Of a DNA stretch of 5,347 bases, positions 1 through 5,347 are shown piece by piece (the stretch's first letter is position 1; the number at the start of each line of letters is the position of its first letter). The notes below the pieces were generated by a model. The model did not search any database and was not told where the DNA came from. It saw only the letters and a program-made list of their open reading frames with translations. A program made the translations under genes and the position numbers. Location of the stretch: contig JAEMRL010000199.1 in NCBI GenBank assembly GCA_016463385.1, positions 1-5,347 on the forward strand. The letters run 5' to 3'. This DNA comes from Thermoleophilia bacterium. GTDB taxonomy: Bacteria > Actinomycetota > Thermoleophilia > Miltoncostaeales > Miltoncostaeaceae.

Positions 1-1
1 G

Positions 2-214
2 GCCCGGCGCCTGGACGTCCACGTCAACACGCTGCTCTACCGCCTGCAACGGGCCCGCGAGCTCACCGGCCGCGACCTCGATGATCCCGACGTGCGCCTC
101 GCGCTCGCGCTCGCCCTGCGCGCCCGCACCCTCCTCGACCCGGACACGCCGCATGCGCCGGCCGCCGACACGTCCACCGCCGACGCGCCCGCCGGCGAGG
201 GCGCGGGACCCTGA
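2..214 (+). CDS. PucR/CdaR-family transcriptional regulator, C-terminal fragment
   Basis: This frame is open from the left edge and ends at TGA 212-214, leaving the last 70 residues of a longer protein. The visible part matches the C-terminal helix-turn-helix of PucR/CdaR regulators (HTH_30 type). Its signature is VHVNTLLYRLQRARELTGRD (residues 6-25 of the fragment), followed by DLDDPDVRLALALALRAR, closely resembling the family pattern 'H.NT..YRL.R..ELTG.DL.DP..R..L..ALR'. The final 25 or so residues, rich in Ala, Pro, Asp and Thr, look like a disordered tail. The protein would bind DNA as a transcription factor. The usual N-terminal sensory region (GGDEF-like or GAF-like) lies outside the window, so the ligand cannot be inferred. 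It converges on glcF with only 7 nt between the stop codons. Family members control purine, sugar-diacid and, in Bacillus (YsfB/GlcR), glycolate genes, so control of the adjacent glc operon is plausible but inferred. Confidence 0.88.
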   Translation, partial: ARRLDVHVNTLLYRLQRARELTGRDLDDPDVRLALALALRARTLLDPDTPHAPAADTSTADAPAGEGAGP

Positions 215-221
215 GGCGGGC

Positions 222-1424
222 CTACTCGGGCGAGACGAGCTCGGCGGGATGGGCCACGCGTACCGTCGAGCCCAGCTCGCGCAGCCCGGCCGCGATCTGG
301 ATGGCGCACCCGGGGTTGGCCACCGCCACCACCGGCGCCCCCGTGGCCACGACCGCCTCCGCCTTCTGGCGCCTCAGGCGGGCCGCCATCTCGGGCTGCA
401 GCACGCTGTAGAGGCCGGCCGCGCCGCAGCACCGCCCCCCGTCGCCGAGGTCGACGCAGTGGGCGCCGGCGCCGGCCAGCAGCCCCCGCGGGCCGATGCC
501 CTGCGCGTGCAGGTGATGGCAGGCGTCGTGGACCGCGACCGTCCCGATGCCGGCATCGGAGGGCGGCGGCTGCAGCTCGATCAGGTCGCGTGTCCGCCCG
601 GCGACGCGCTCGGCGCGCGCCGCCCAGGCCGGGTCGTCGGCGAGCAGCTCGCCGTAGGTGCGGATATGGGCGCTGCAGCCGGAGGCGTTGGCGACCACGA
701 TCTCCGCGTCCTCCATCTCGGCGATCCGCGCGCGCGCCATCGCCCGCGCCGCCTCGGGCTGCCCGTAGTGCATCGCGAGGGCTCCGCAGCACCCCGCCGG
801 CGTCGTGCGGGCCGCCGTGTAGCCGGCCGCGGCCACCACCCGCATCGTCGCGCGCTGGGTGGGCCGGAAGGCGACGTCCATCACGCAGCCCGACAGGACG
901 CGGGCGAGCGGCCCCTCGCCGAGCGTCTGCGGGATCGGCCGCCGCAGCTCGGCCAGCGAGACCGGCGGTGAGGAGGCCCGGTGGGCGGCGGGCGCCAGGC
1001 GGTCGAGGCGCAGCGCCCGGGCCACGCCGAGCAGCCAGCCGGCGGCCATCACCAGCCGCGGCCGGGGCAGCACCCCGGTCAGCCCGGCGCGGCGGATCCC
1101 TCGCGCGGCCACCGGGCGGGTGGGCTCGGCCTGCGCGCGTGCGCCCTCGATCATCCGCCCGAAGGGGACGCCGCTCGGGCACGCCGCCTCGCAGGCGCGG
1201 CAGGCGAGGCACTCGTCCATCATCGTCGTGAAGGAGGCGTCGACCACCGCGTGGCCCTCCTCCACCGCGCGCATCGCCGCGATGCGGCCGCGCGGCGACG
1301 CCGTCTCACGACCCGTCAGGCGGAAGGTGGGGCAGTGGGGCAGGCAGAGGCCGCACGCCACGCACTTGACGACGTCCTCCTCGAGGGGGGCGGGCCGCGA
1401 GGGGTCCCAGTTGGAGGTGCTCAC
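222..1424 (-). CDS. glcF: Glycolate oxidase iron-sulfur subunit GlcF
   Basis: This is the electron-transfer subunit of glycolate oxidase, passing electrons from the GlcD/GlcE flavins towards the membrane quinone pool. The 400-residue length is close to E. coli GlcF (about 407). Two ferredoxin-type 4Fe-4S motifs lie near the N-terminus: C21-x2-C24-x2-C27-x3-C31-P and C72-x2-C75-x2-C78-x3-C82-P. Two cysteine-rich CCG domains follow: C180, C212-C213 and C250 (GCCGAL, NASGC), then C302, C332-C333 and C373 (RCCGAAG, NPGC). The second domain reads DACHHLHAQG where relatives commonly have DPCH, a mild variation. The GTG at 1422-1424 was chosen because it overlaps the glcE stop by 4 nt (GTGA) and puts the first cluster at the usual distance from the N-terminus. 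A longer in-frame extension to 1652 is only the shadow of glcE. I see no strong Shine-Dalgarno, so translation probably depends on coupling to glcE. The stop is TAG at 222-224. Confidence 0.95.
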   Translation of the reverse strand: MSTSNWDPSRPAPLEEDVVKCVACGLCLPHCPTFRLTGRETASPRGRIAAMRAVEEGHAVVDASFTTMMDECLACRACEAACPSGVPFGRMIEGARAQAEPTRPVAARGIRRAGLTGVLPRPRLVMAAGWLLGVARALRLDRLAPAAHRASSPPVSLAELRRPIPQTLGEGPLARVLSGCVMDVAFRPTQRATMRVVAAAGYTAARTTPAGCCGALAMHYGQPEAARAMARARIAEMEDAEIVVANASGCSAHIRTYGELLADDPAWAARAERVAGRTRDLIELQPPPSDAGIGTVAVHDACHHLHAQGIGPRGLLAGAGAHCVDLGDGGRCCGAAGLYSVLQPEMAARLRRQKAEAVVATGAPVVAVANPGCAIQIAAGLRELGSTVRVAHPAELVSPE

Positions 1425-2467
1425 GCCCAGACCAGCATGCGCGGGTTGAGGATGCCGGCCGGGTCGAACCGCTCGCGCAACCGCTTCATCAGGTGGACGC
1501 CCGGGGGCTCGGGACCCCAGGGGTCGGCGCGCAGCGCATCGGGGCCGTCGAGCACGGAGGCGTGCCCGCCGAGGGCCCGCGCCCACGCGCGCACGCGGGC
1601 GATGTCGTCTGCCGAGGCGACCGCGACGCGGCAGACGCCCACGCCCATCCACGCCTCGTAGGGCAGCCCCGCCTCCTCGAGCCGCGCGGCGAGCTCCCCG
1701 AGCAGCGGTGGCGACACGCCGGCCTCCACCAGCCCCTCACCGGCGGGCTCGGCGGGGGCGGCGGCGAGCGGCGCGAAGCCCTCGGGGGCGCGCACGTCCT
1801 CCGGGGGCCCGGCCAGCTCCACGGCGAGGCCGCCGGGGCCGAGCAGCACCGAGGAGGGGCGCACCCCGCCGGTCAGCACGCGCTCGGCCGCCGCGAGGCG
1901 CTCGGCGAGCGGCCCGCCGGCCGTGAACCAGGCGCGCGCGGGCGGCAGCGGCCACAGCTTCAGGGTGGCCTGCACGATCACGCCGAGCGTGCCGAGCGAA
2001 CCGACGGCGAGCCGCGGGATGTCGTATCCCGACACGCCCTTCACGGTGCGCCCTCCCGCGGTGACCAGCCGCCCGTCGCCGGTCGCGATGACCACCTCCA
2101 GCAGCGAGTCGCGGACCGCGCCCGAGCGCAGCCGCTGCCGGCTGCTCGCGGCCGTCGCCAGCACCCCTCCGACGGTGGAGCCCTCGCGCACGTCGGCCTG
2201 CGGCCAGGCCTGGCCGGCGCTCGCCGCGATGCGCACGGCCTCGGTCACCGGCAGGCCGGCCTCCACGGTGAGCGTCAGGTCGGCGGGCTCGTGGGCCACC
2301 ACGCGGTCCATGGCCGTGGTGCGCAGCTCGCGGTCGGCCGGGGGGCCGGGCCGTCCCCTCCGTGAGCGGGTGCCGCCGCCGGTCACCGTCACGCTCGCCC
2401 TCGCCGCGGTGGCCTCGGCGAGCGCCTCGGCCGCCTCGGCCGGCGTGCGGGGGGTGAGGGTCGTCAC
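1421..2467 (-). CDS. glcE: Glycolate oxidase FAD-binding subunit GlcE
   Basis: This is the second flavoprotein-fold subunit of glycolate oxidase, a shortened paralogue of GlcD required for the active complex. It has 348 residues, against about 350 in E. coli GlcE. A PCMH-type FAD-binding domain spans roughly residues 1-175: a VTVTGGGTRSRRG loop (26-38), a GSTVGGVLATAASS segment (96-109), GGRTVKGVSGYDI (138-150) and GSLGTLGVI (157-165). The C-terminal end, RERFDPAGILNPRML (331-345), is the typical closing motif of this oxidase family. The histidine- and acid-rich active-site motifs seen in GlcD are absent, as expected for GlcE. The GTG at 2465-2467 overlaps the glcD stop by 4 nt and is preceded by a GAGGG Shine-Dalgarno (2477-2481) at 9-nt spacing, inside the glcD coding sequence. 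The gene ends in a matching 4-nt overlap with glcF, so all three subunits should be co-translated at related levels. Confidence 0.95.
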   Translation of the reverse strand: MTTLTPRTPAEAAEALAEATAARASVTVTGGGTRSRRGRPGPPADRELRTTAMDRVVAHEPADLTLTVEAGLPVTEAVRIAASAGQAWPQADVREGSTVGGVLATAASSRQRLRSGAVRDSLLEVVIATGDGRLVTAGGRTVKGVSGYDIPRLAVGSLGTLGVIVQATLKLWPLPPARAWFTAGGPLAERLAAAERVLTGGVRPSSVLLGPGGLAVELAGPPEDVRAPEGFAPLAAAPAEPAGEGLVEAGVSPPLLGELAARLEEAGLPYEAWMGVGVCRVAVASADDIARVRAWARALGGHASVLDGPDALRADPWGPEPPGVHLMKRLRERFDPAGILNPRMLVWA

Positions 2468-3909
2468 AGCCAGGTGCCCTCGGGCAGGGAGCCGGCGTCG
2501 AGCACGATCTCCCCGCAGCGGCTGCCGAGGGGGAGCACCTTGGCCGGATTCATCCGGCCCTCCGGGTCGAACGCCTCCCGCGCGCAGGCCTGCGCCTGCA
2601 GGTCGGTCTCGGTGAAGGTGAGCGGCATGAAGTCGCGCTTCTCGAGGCCGATGCCGTGCTCGCCCGACAGCACCCCCCCCACGGCCACGCACGCCTCGAT
2701 GATCAGGGTGCCGGCTGCGTGCACGCGCTCCACCTGGGCGGGGTCGCGCCGGTCGAAGGCGATCAGCGGATGCAGGTTGCCGTCGCCGGCGTGGAAGACG
2801 TTCATGATCACCAGGTCGAGCTCGGCGCCGATCTCGTAGATCCGCGCCAGGATCTCCACCAGCCGCGTGCGTGGCACGACGCAGTCGTGCAGGTAGTAGT
2901 TGGGCGCGATCCGGGCCACGGCGCCGAAGGCGCTCTTGCGGGCCTTCCAGAAGAGCGCGCGCTCGGCCTCGTCGCGGGCCACCCGTACGCGGCCGGCGCC
3001 GGTCTCGCGGCCCACCCGCTCGACCACCGCCGTGTGCGAGGCCACCTCGGCGGCGGTCCCATCGACCTCGACCAGCAGCATCGCGGCCGCGTCCACCGGC
3101 AGGCCCGCCTTCACGAAGGCCTCGACGGCGACCACCATCTTCTGGTCCATCATCTCCATCGCCGCCGGGATCACCCCGGCGCCGATGATGCCCCCGACGG
3201 CCTCGCCGGCCGCGGCGACGGTGGGGAAGTCGAGCAGCATCGTCGTCACGTGGGGCGGGTTGCGGCTGAGGCGCACCGTGATCTCGGTGACCACGCCGAG
3301 CGTCCCCTCGCCGCCCACGACGAACCCGCGGAGGTCGTACCCGGGCGGGTCGGGCGCGGTGCCGCCGAGGCGCAGCACCTCCCCGTCGGCGAGCACGATC
3401 TCCATGCCGAGGATGTGCTGGGCGGTGACCCCGGAGGCGAGGCAGTGCGGCCCGCCCGCGTTCGTCGCGACGTTGCCGCCGATCGAGCAGGCCTGCTGGC
3501 TGGAGGGGTCGGGCGCGTAGTGCAGGCCGAGGTGGCGCACGGCGGTCGACAGGTCGAGGTTCAGCACGCCCGGCTCGACGCGGGCGCAGGGCACCGACGG
3601 GTCGACCTCGAGGATGCGCGACATGCGCGCCACCGAGAGCACGAGCGCGCCGTCGAGCGGGACGGCGCCGCCGCAGAGGCCCGTGCCCGAGCCGCGCGGC
3701 ACCACCGGCATGCCGAGCTCGCGGGCGAGGCGCATGCAGGCGACCACCTCGGCGGTGGTCTCGGGGAGGACGACCATGCCGCAGTCGCCCTGGGCGATCG
3801 AGCCGTCGCGCCCGTAGAGGCGCCGCTCGAGCGGATGGTCGATGACGCGCCCCGGGTCCAGCAGCGCCGCGAACCGGTCCCGGGTGGCCGGTGCCTGAGT
3901 GGTCGCCAC
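2464..3909 (-). CDS. glcD: Glycolate oxidase catalytic FAD subunit GlcD
   Basis: This is the catalytic flavoprotein that oxidises glycolate to glyoxylate (family members also take D-lactate). It has 481 residues, against about 499 in E. coli GlcD. The PCMH-type FAD-binding domain fills about 45-220: PRGSGTGLCGGA (71-82), the FAD-contacting PDPSSQQACSIGGNVATNAG (133-152), GYDLRGFVVG (190-199) and GGEGTLGVVTEI (199-210). The FAD-oxidase C-terminal domain follows, with the active-site motif FHAGDGNLHP (372-381), SGEHGIGLEK (415-424) and the closing FDPEGRMNPAKVLP (447-460). These motifs fit the GlcD/D-lactate dehydrogenase family and distinguish it from GlcE. Telling glycolate from D-lactate preference by sequence alone is unsafe; the glcDEF arrangement favours glycolate. 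The start codon is GTG (3907-3909), preceded by GGTGAGG (3923-3929) at a long 13-nt spacing and, farther off, GGGAGG (3935-3940). The upstream FAD oxidoreductase ends 42 nt away on the same strand, with no convincing terminator between. Confidence 0.96.
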   Translation of the reverse strand: MATTQAPATRDRFAALLDPGRVIDHPLERRLYGRDGSIAQGDCGMVVLPETTAEVVACMRLARELGMPVVPRGSGTGLCGGAVPLDGALVLSVARMSRILEVDPSVPCARVEPGVLNLDLSTAVRHLGLHYAPDPSSQQACSIGGNVATNAGGPHCLASGVTAQHILGMEIVLADGEVLRLGGTAPDPPGYDLRGFVVGGEGTLGVVTEITVRLSRNPPHVTTMLLDFPTVAAAGEAVGGIIGAGVIPAAMEMMDQKMVVAVEAFVKAGLPVDAAAMLLVEVDGTAAEVASHTAVVERVGRETGAGRVRVARDEAERALFWKARKSAFGAVARIAPNYYLHDCVVPRTRLVEILARIYEIGAELDLVIMNVFHAGDGNLHPLIAFDRRDPAQVERVHAAGTLIIEACVAVGGVLSGEHGIGLEKRDFMPLTFTETDLQAQACAREAFDPEGRMNPAKVLPLGSRCGEIVLDAGSLPEGTWL

Positions 3910-3912
3910 CCT

Positions 3913-3929
3913 GGCGAGGCTACCTCACC
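3913..3929 (-). promoter_or_regulatory. Hairpin overlapping the glcD ribosome binding site
   Basis: On the - strand the presumed glcD Shine-Dalgarno GGTGAGG (3923-3929) is followed by loop TAG (3920-3922) and CCTCGCC (3913-3919). In RNA these arms pair as a 7-bp stem with one U-G wobble, burying the Shine-Dalgarno 3 nt before the GTG start. An alternative 5-bp pairing exists between GAGGC (3934-3938) and GCCTC (3917-3921) that would leave the Shine-Dalgarno in a loop. This could tune glcD translation or couple it to ribosomes leaving the upstream gene. Short stems are easy to find in DNA this GC-rich, so the regulatory reading is inference. Confidence 0.3.
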
Positions 3930-3951
3930 CCGCGCCTCCCGGCCTGTCCGC

Positions 3952-5178
3952 TCACGACACCCCGGAGGCCAGCGCGGCGGCCGCCGCGCGCTCGCCCGCC
4001 TCGACCGCCTCGATCACCGCGGCGCCGGGCGCGAGGTGGATCCCCTCGATGCCGTCCAGCCAGAGGGCCGGCGCCCGCACCGCCGGCACCTGGGCGAGGT
4101 CGGCGACCGGATAGGCCCGCGGGATCCGGAGCACCTCGACGACGACCGCCTCCGAGGGGTCGTCGAGCAGGCCGAGCGGATCCCGGAGGGCCTCCGCGCA
4201 GGCCGCCGCCAGGGCGGCGTCGCCGAGTCCCCAGACCGGGTCGCCGGGATCGGCGCGGCAGTAGCACTCGAGCCCGATCAGCGTCCGCCCCTCCGGCGTG
4301 AGGCGCGGGCTCCAGTTGGGGGTCTCGAAGGCCCGGGCGAAGGGCACCCGCGGATCGTCGACCTGGATCCACGGCTCCTCGGTGAGCCGGCCGCGCCCGA
4401 GGGCCAGGTAGACGATCGCCACCGCCCTCATCCGCACCGGGCCGAGGACGTCCGGCGGCGCCTCCGGCTCCGCGAGGCCCGCCGCGGCCGCGGCGGGCAT
4501 GGCGACGACGACGTGCGGGGCGGCCACCTCGGCGCCGCCGGCCAGGCGCACGCCCGCGACACGCCCGTCCGGAGCGTGGATGGCCTCGGCCGCCGTGGAG
4601 AGGCGCACGTCCGCGCCGGCCCGCCGCGCCGCGCCGGCCATCGCGTCCATCAGCTGTCCGATGCCGTGGGCGGGGAAGAGGAAGCCGTCGGGCGCCGCCT
4701 GCCCCTCCAGCAGCCTCCGGGCGCGGTCGCCGGGGATGGCCTCCAGCGCGACCCCGTCGACCTTCTCGAGGTACGGCCGCATGACCCTGTCGACGAAGCC
4801 CGCGCCGAAGCGCGACGCGAGCTCGCCGCGGGCCGTGGCGTCGTGGGTGGCGGCGGGCTCCGGCTCCGGGGGGCGCTGGTCGAGGTAGCGACCCCGCACC
4901 ACCACCCCGTCGCGGACGCAGGCGACCGGCCGGCCGACCCAGCGCAGGTCGTCGCCGAGCAGCTCCTCGAGCCAGGCGCGCCGGGGGGCGTCGCGCACGA
5001 ACGGGATGTGACCGCCGATGTCGTAGGCGAACCCGTCGCGCCGCCGGGTGACGCAGAGCCCCCCGGGCTCGGCGGCCGGGTCGGCCACGACGACGCGGGC
5101 GCCCGCACGCGCCAGCGCCAGCGCCGCGCCGAGGCCGGCGGGGCCCGCTCCCAGCACCACGGCATCGGCTCGCTCCAC
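3952..5178 (-). CDS. FAD-dependent oxidoreductase, protoporphyrinogen oxidase/amine oxidase fold (COG1232-like)
   Basis: With this start the protein has 408 residues. It opens directly into a Rossmann FAD-binding strand, VVLGAGPAGLGAALALARAG, containing the GxGxxG dinucleotide motif. Then come GGLCVTRRRDGFAYDIGGH, the usual 'GG...DG...D.GGH' signature, a middle segment PYLEKVDGVALEAIPGDRAR, HGIGQLMDAM, and the late motif RIPRAYPVADL followed by a C-terminal FAD-contacting helix, VIEAVEAGERAAAAALASG. This order matches the NAD(P)-binding/amine-oxidase superfamily near COG1232 (protoporphyrinogen oxidase, UDP-galactopyranose mutase-like and glycan-cluster desaturase-like proteins). The substrate cannot be assigned. 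It has no evident membrane segment and is probably cytosolic or peripheral. The GTG at 5176-5178 has an AGG (5188-5190) at 9-nt spacing. An ATG at 5242-5244 would add 22 residues, but that stretch contains ACA, GTA, AGA and TTT codons that are rare here. It ends 42 nt before glcD and is probably co-transcribed with it. Confidence 0.85.
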   Translation of the reverse strand: MERADAVVLGAGPAGLGAALALARAGARVVVADPAAEPGGLCVTRRRDGFAYDIGGHIPFVRDAPRRAWLEELLGDDLRWVGRPVACVRDGVVVRGRYLDQRPPEPEPAATHDATARGELASRFGAGFVDRVMRPYLEKVDGVALEAIPGDRARRLLEGQAAPDGFLFPAHGIGQLMDAMAGAARRAGADVRLSTAAEAIHAPDGRVAGVRLAGGAEVAAPHVVVAMPAAAAAGLAEPEAPPDVLGPVRMRAVAIVYLALGRGRLTEEPWIQVDDPRVPFARAFETPNWSPRLTPEGRTLIGLECYCRADPGDPVWGLGDAALAAACAEALRDPLGLLDDPSEAVVVEVLRIPRAYPVADLAQVPAVRAPALWLDGIEGIHLAPGAAVIEAVEAGERAAAAALASGVS

Positions 5179-5246
5179 GACGCGAAACCTATCCGGGGAC
5201 GGCGCGGGTGCCTCCGGCACCCGTCTCACGCGTACGTCTGTCATGG

Positions 5247-5260
5247 GTGCCCACGGGCAC
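5247..5260. promoter_or_regulatory. Perfect inverted repeat in the divergent intergenic region
   Basis: GTGCCC (5247-5252) and GGGCAC (5255-5260) are perfect reverse complements separated by AC, giving a 14-bp two-fold symmetric site. It lies between the start of the leftward FAD oxidoreductase and the rightward gene at 5306, about 10-20 bp upstream of a -10-like TATGCT. The size and symmetry suit a dimeric repressor or activator site serving one or both genes. No specific regulator family is recognised, and a chance palindrome in GC-rich DNA is possible. Confidence 0.35.
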
Positions 5261-5268
5261 TCCTCGGC

Positions 5269-5274
5269 TATGCT
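5269..5274 (+). promoter_or_regulatory. Possible -10 element for the rightward gene
   Basis: TATGCT is one of the few AT-containing hexamers here and resembles the TAnnnT core of a housekeeping-sigma -10 box. It would place a transcription start near 5281, giving a leader of about 25 nt before the ATG at 5306. No matching -35 hexamer is found at 16-18 bp; that position is occupied by the inverted repeat. This is therefore a weak call, supported mainly by position. Confidence 0.3.
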
Positions 5275-5305
5275 CGCGCGGGTTGACCCAACGGGAGACA
5301 GAGCG

Positions 5306-5347
5306 ATGAGGACGACGGCGCTGGTGCTCGCGGTCCTGTTCGCCGTG
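5306..5347 (+). CDS. N-terminus of a probable exported or membrane-anchored protein (truncated by window end)
   Basis: Only the first 14 codons are present, reading MRTTALVLAVLFAV. A short basic N-terminus (Arg2) followed by an uninterrupted hydrophobic run is the start of a Sec signal peptide or an N-terminal membrane anchor. The cleavage site and any lipobox lie beyond the window. The start is supported by GGGAG (5293-5297) ending 8 nt before the ATG, and by the -10-like hexamer about 30 bp upstream. It is transcribed divergently from the FAD oxidoreductase. Its function cannot be inferred. Confidence 0.7.
   Translation, partial: MRTTALVLAVLFAV

Noticed and set aside
214..223. Small palindrome AGGC-GG-GCCT at the convergent stop codons
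   Set aside because: A 4-bp stem with a 2-nt loop and no T-tract is too weak to call a terminator.
81..971. + strand open frame antisense to glcF
   Set aside because: Its composition is typical of a shadow frame, with no motif, and it lies opposite a gene with all cluster cysteines conserved.
222..1652. Longer version of the glcF frame starting at 1652
   Set aside because: The extra 76 residues are Arg/Gly/Pro-rich, overlap glcE entirely in another frame, and have no homology to GlcF. The GTG at 1424 gives the normal length and the GTGA overlap.
1421..2692. Longer version of the glcE frame starting at 2692
   Set aside because: The additional 75 residues overlap the conserved C-terminus of GlcD and lack any GlcE-like feature. 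The GTG at 2467 has a Shine-Dalgarno and gives the family length.
2656..5286. Very long + strand open frame (876 codons) antisense to glcD and the FAD oxidoreductase
   Set aside because: It is low-complexity (His, Arg, Gly, Asp, Ala) with no recognisable motif, and runs opposite two genes with full family signatures. Long antisense open frames arise routinely when third positions are nearly all G or C.
5280..5292. Short inverted repeat in GGGTTGACCC, and TTGACC as a possible -35 box
   Set aside because: The arms are only 4 bp, and TTGACC lies downstream of the -10-like hexamer and only about 16 bp before the ATG, too close to serve as a -35 for this gene.

Overview
The window is very GC-rich (third codon positions almost all G or C), densely packed, and contains mostly GTG-initiated, overlapping genes. 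Together with a PucR-type regulator this points to a high-GC actinomycetote. A Thermoleophilia-like lineage is my guess, but nothing in the sequence settles the taxon.

Layout from left to right. (1) Positions 2-214, + strand: the last 70 codons of a PucR/CdaR-family transcriptional regulator, ending in the family's C-terminal helix-turn-helix. (2) Positions 222-3909, - strand: a complete three-subunit glycolate oxidase (glycolate dehydrogenase) operon, transcribed right to left in the order glcD, glcE, glcF. Both junctions are 4-nt GTGA stop/start overlaps. (3) Positions 3952 to 5178 (or 5244), - strand: a FAD-dependent oxidoreductase of the protoporphyrinogen oxidase/amine oxidase fold (COG1232-like). 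It lies 42 nt upstream of glcD in the same direction, so it is probably the first gene of the transcription unit. (4) About 5179-5305: a short divergent intergenic region with a perfect 14-bp inverted repeat and a weak -10-like element. (5) Position 5306 to the window end, + strand: the first 14 codons of a gene for an exported or membrane-anchored protein.

GlcD (FAD), GlcE (FAD-fold) and GlcF (two 4Fe-4S clusters plus two CCG domains) form the membrane-associated complex that oxidises glycolate (and often D-lactate) to glyoxylate and passes electrons to the respiratory chain. The regulator, whose last codon is 7 nt from the last codon of glcF on the other strand, is a reasonable candidate controller of the operon, because CdaR/PucR-type regulators govern glycolate genes elsewhere. 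The role of the leading FAD oxidoreductase is not evident from its sequence.

I see no mobile element, CRISPR array, RNA gene or clearly novel system. The points worth a second look are the operon's extra FAD gene, the hairpin that buries the glcD ribosome binding site, the palindrome in the divergent promoter region, and the disputed start of the FAD oxidoreductase.
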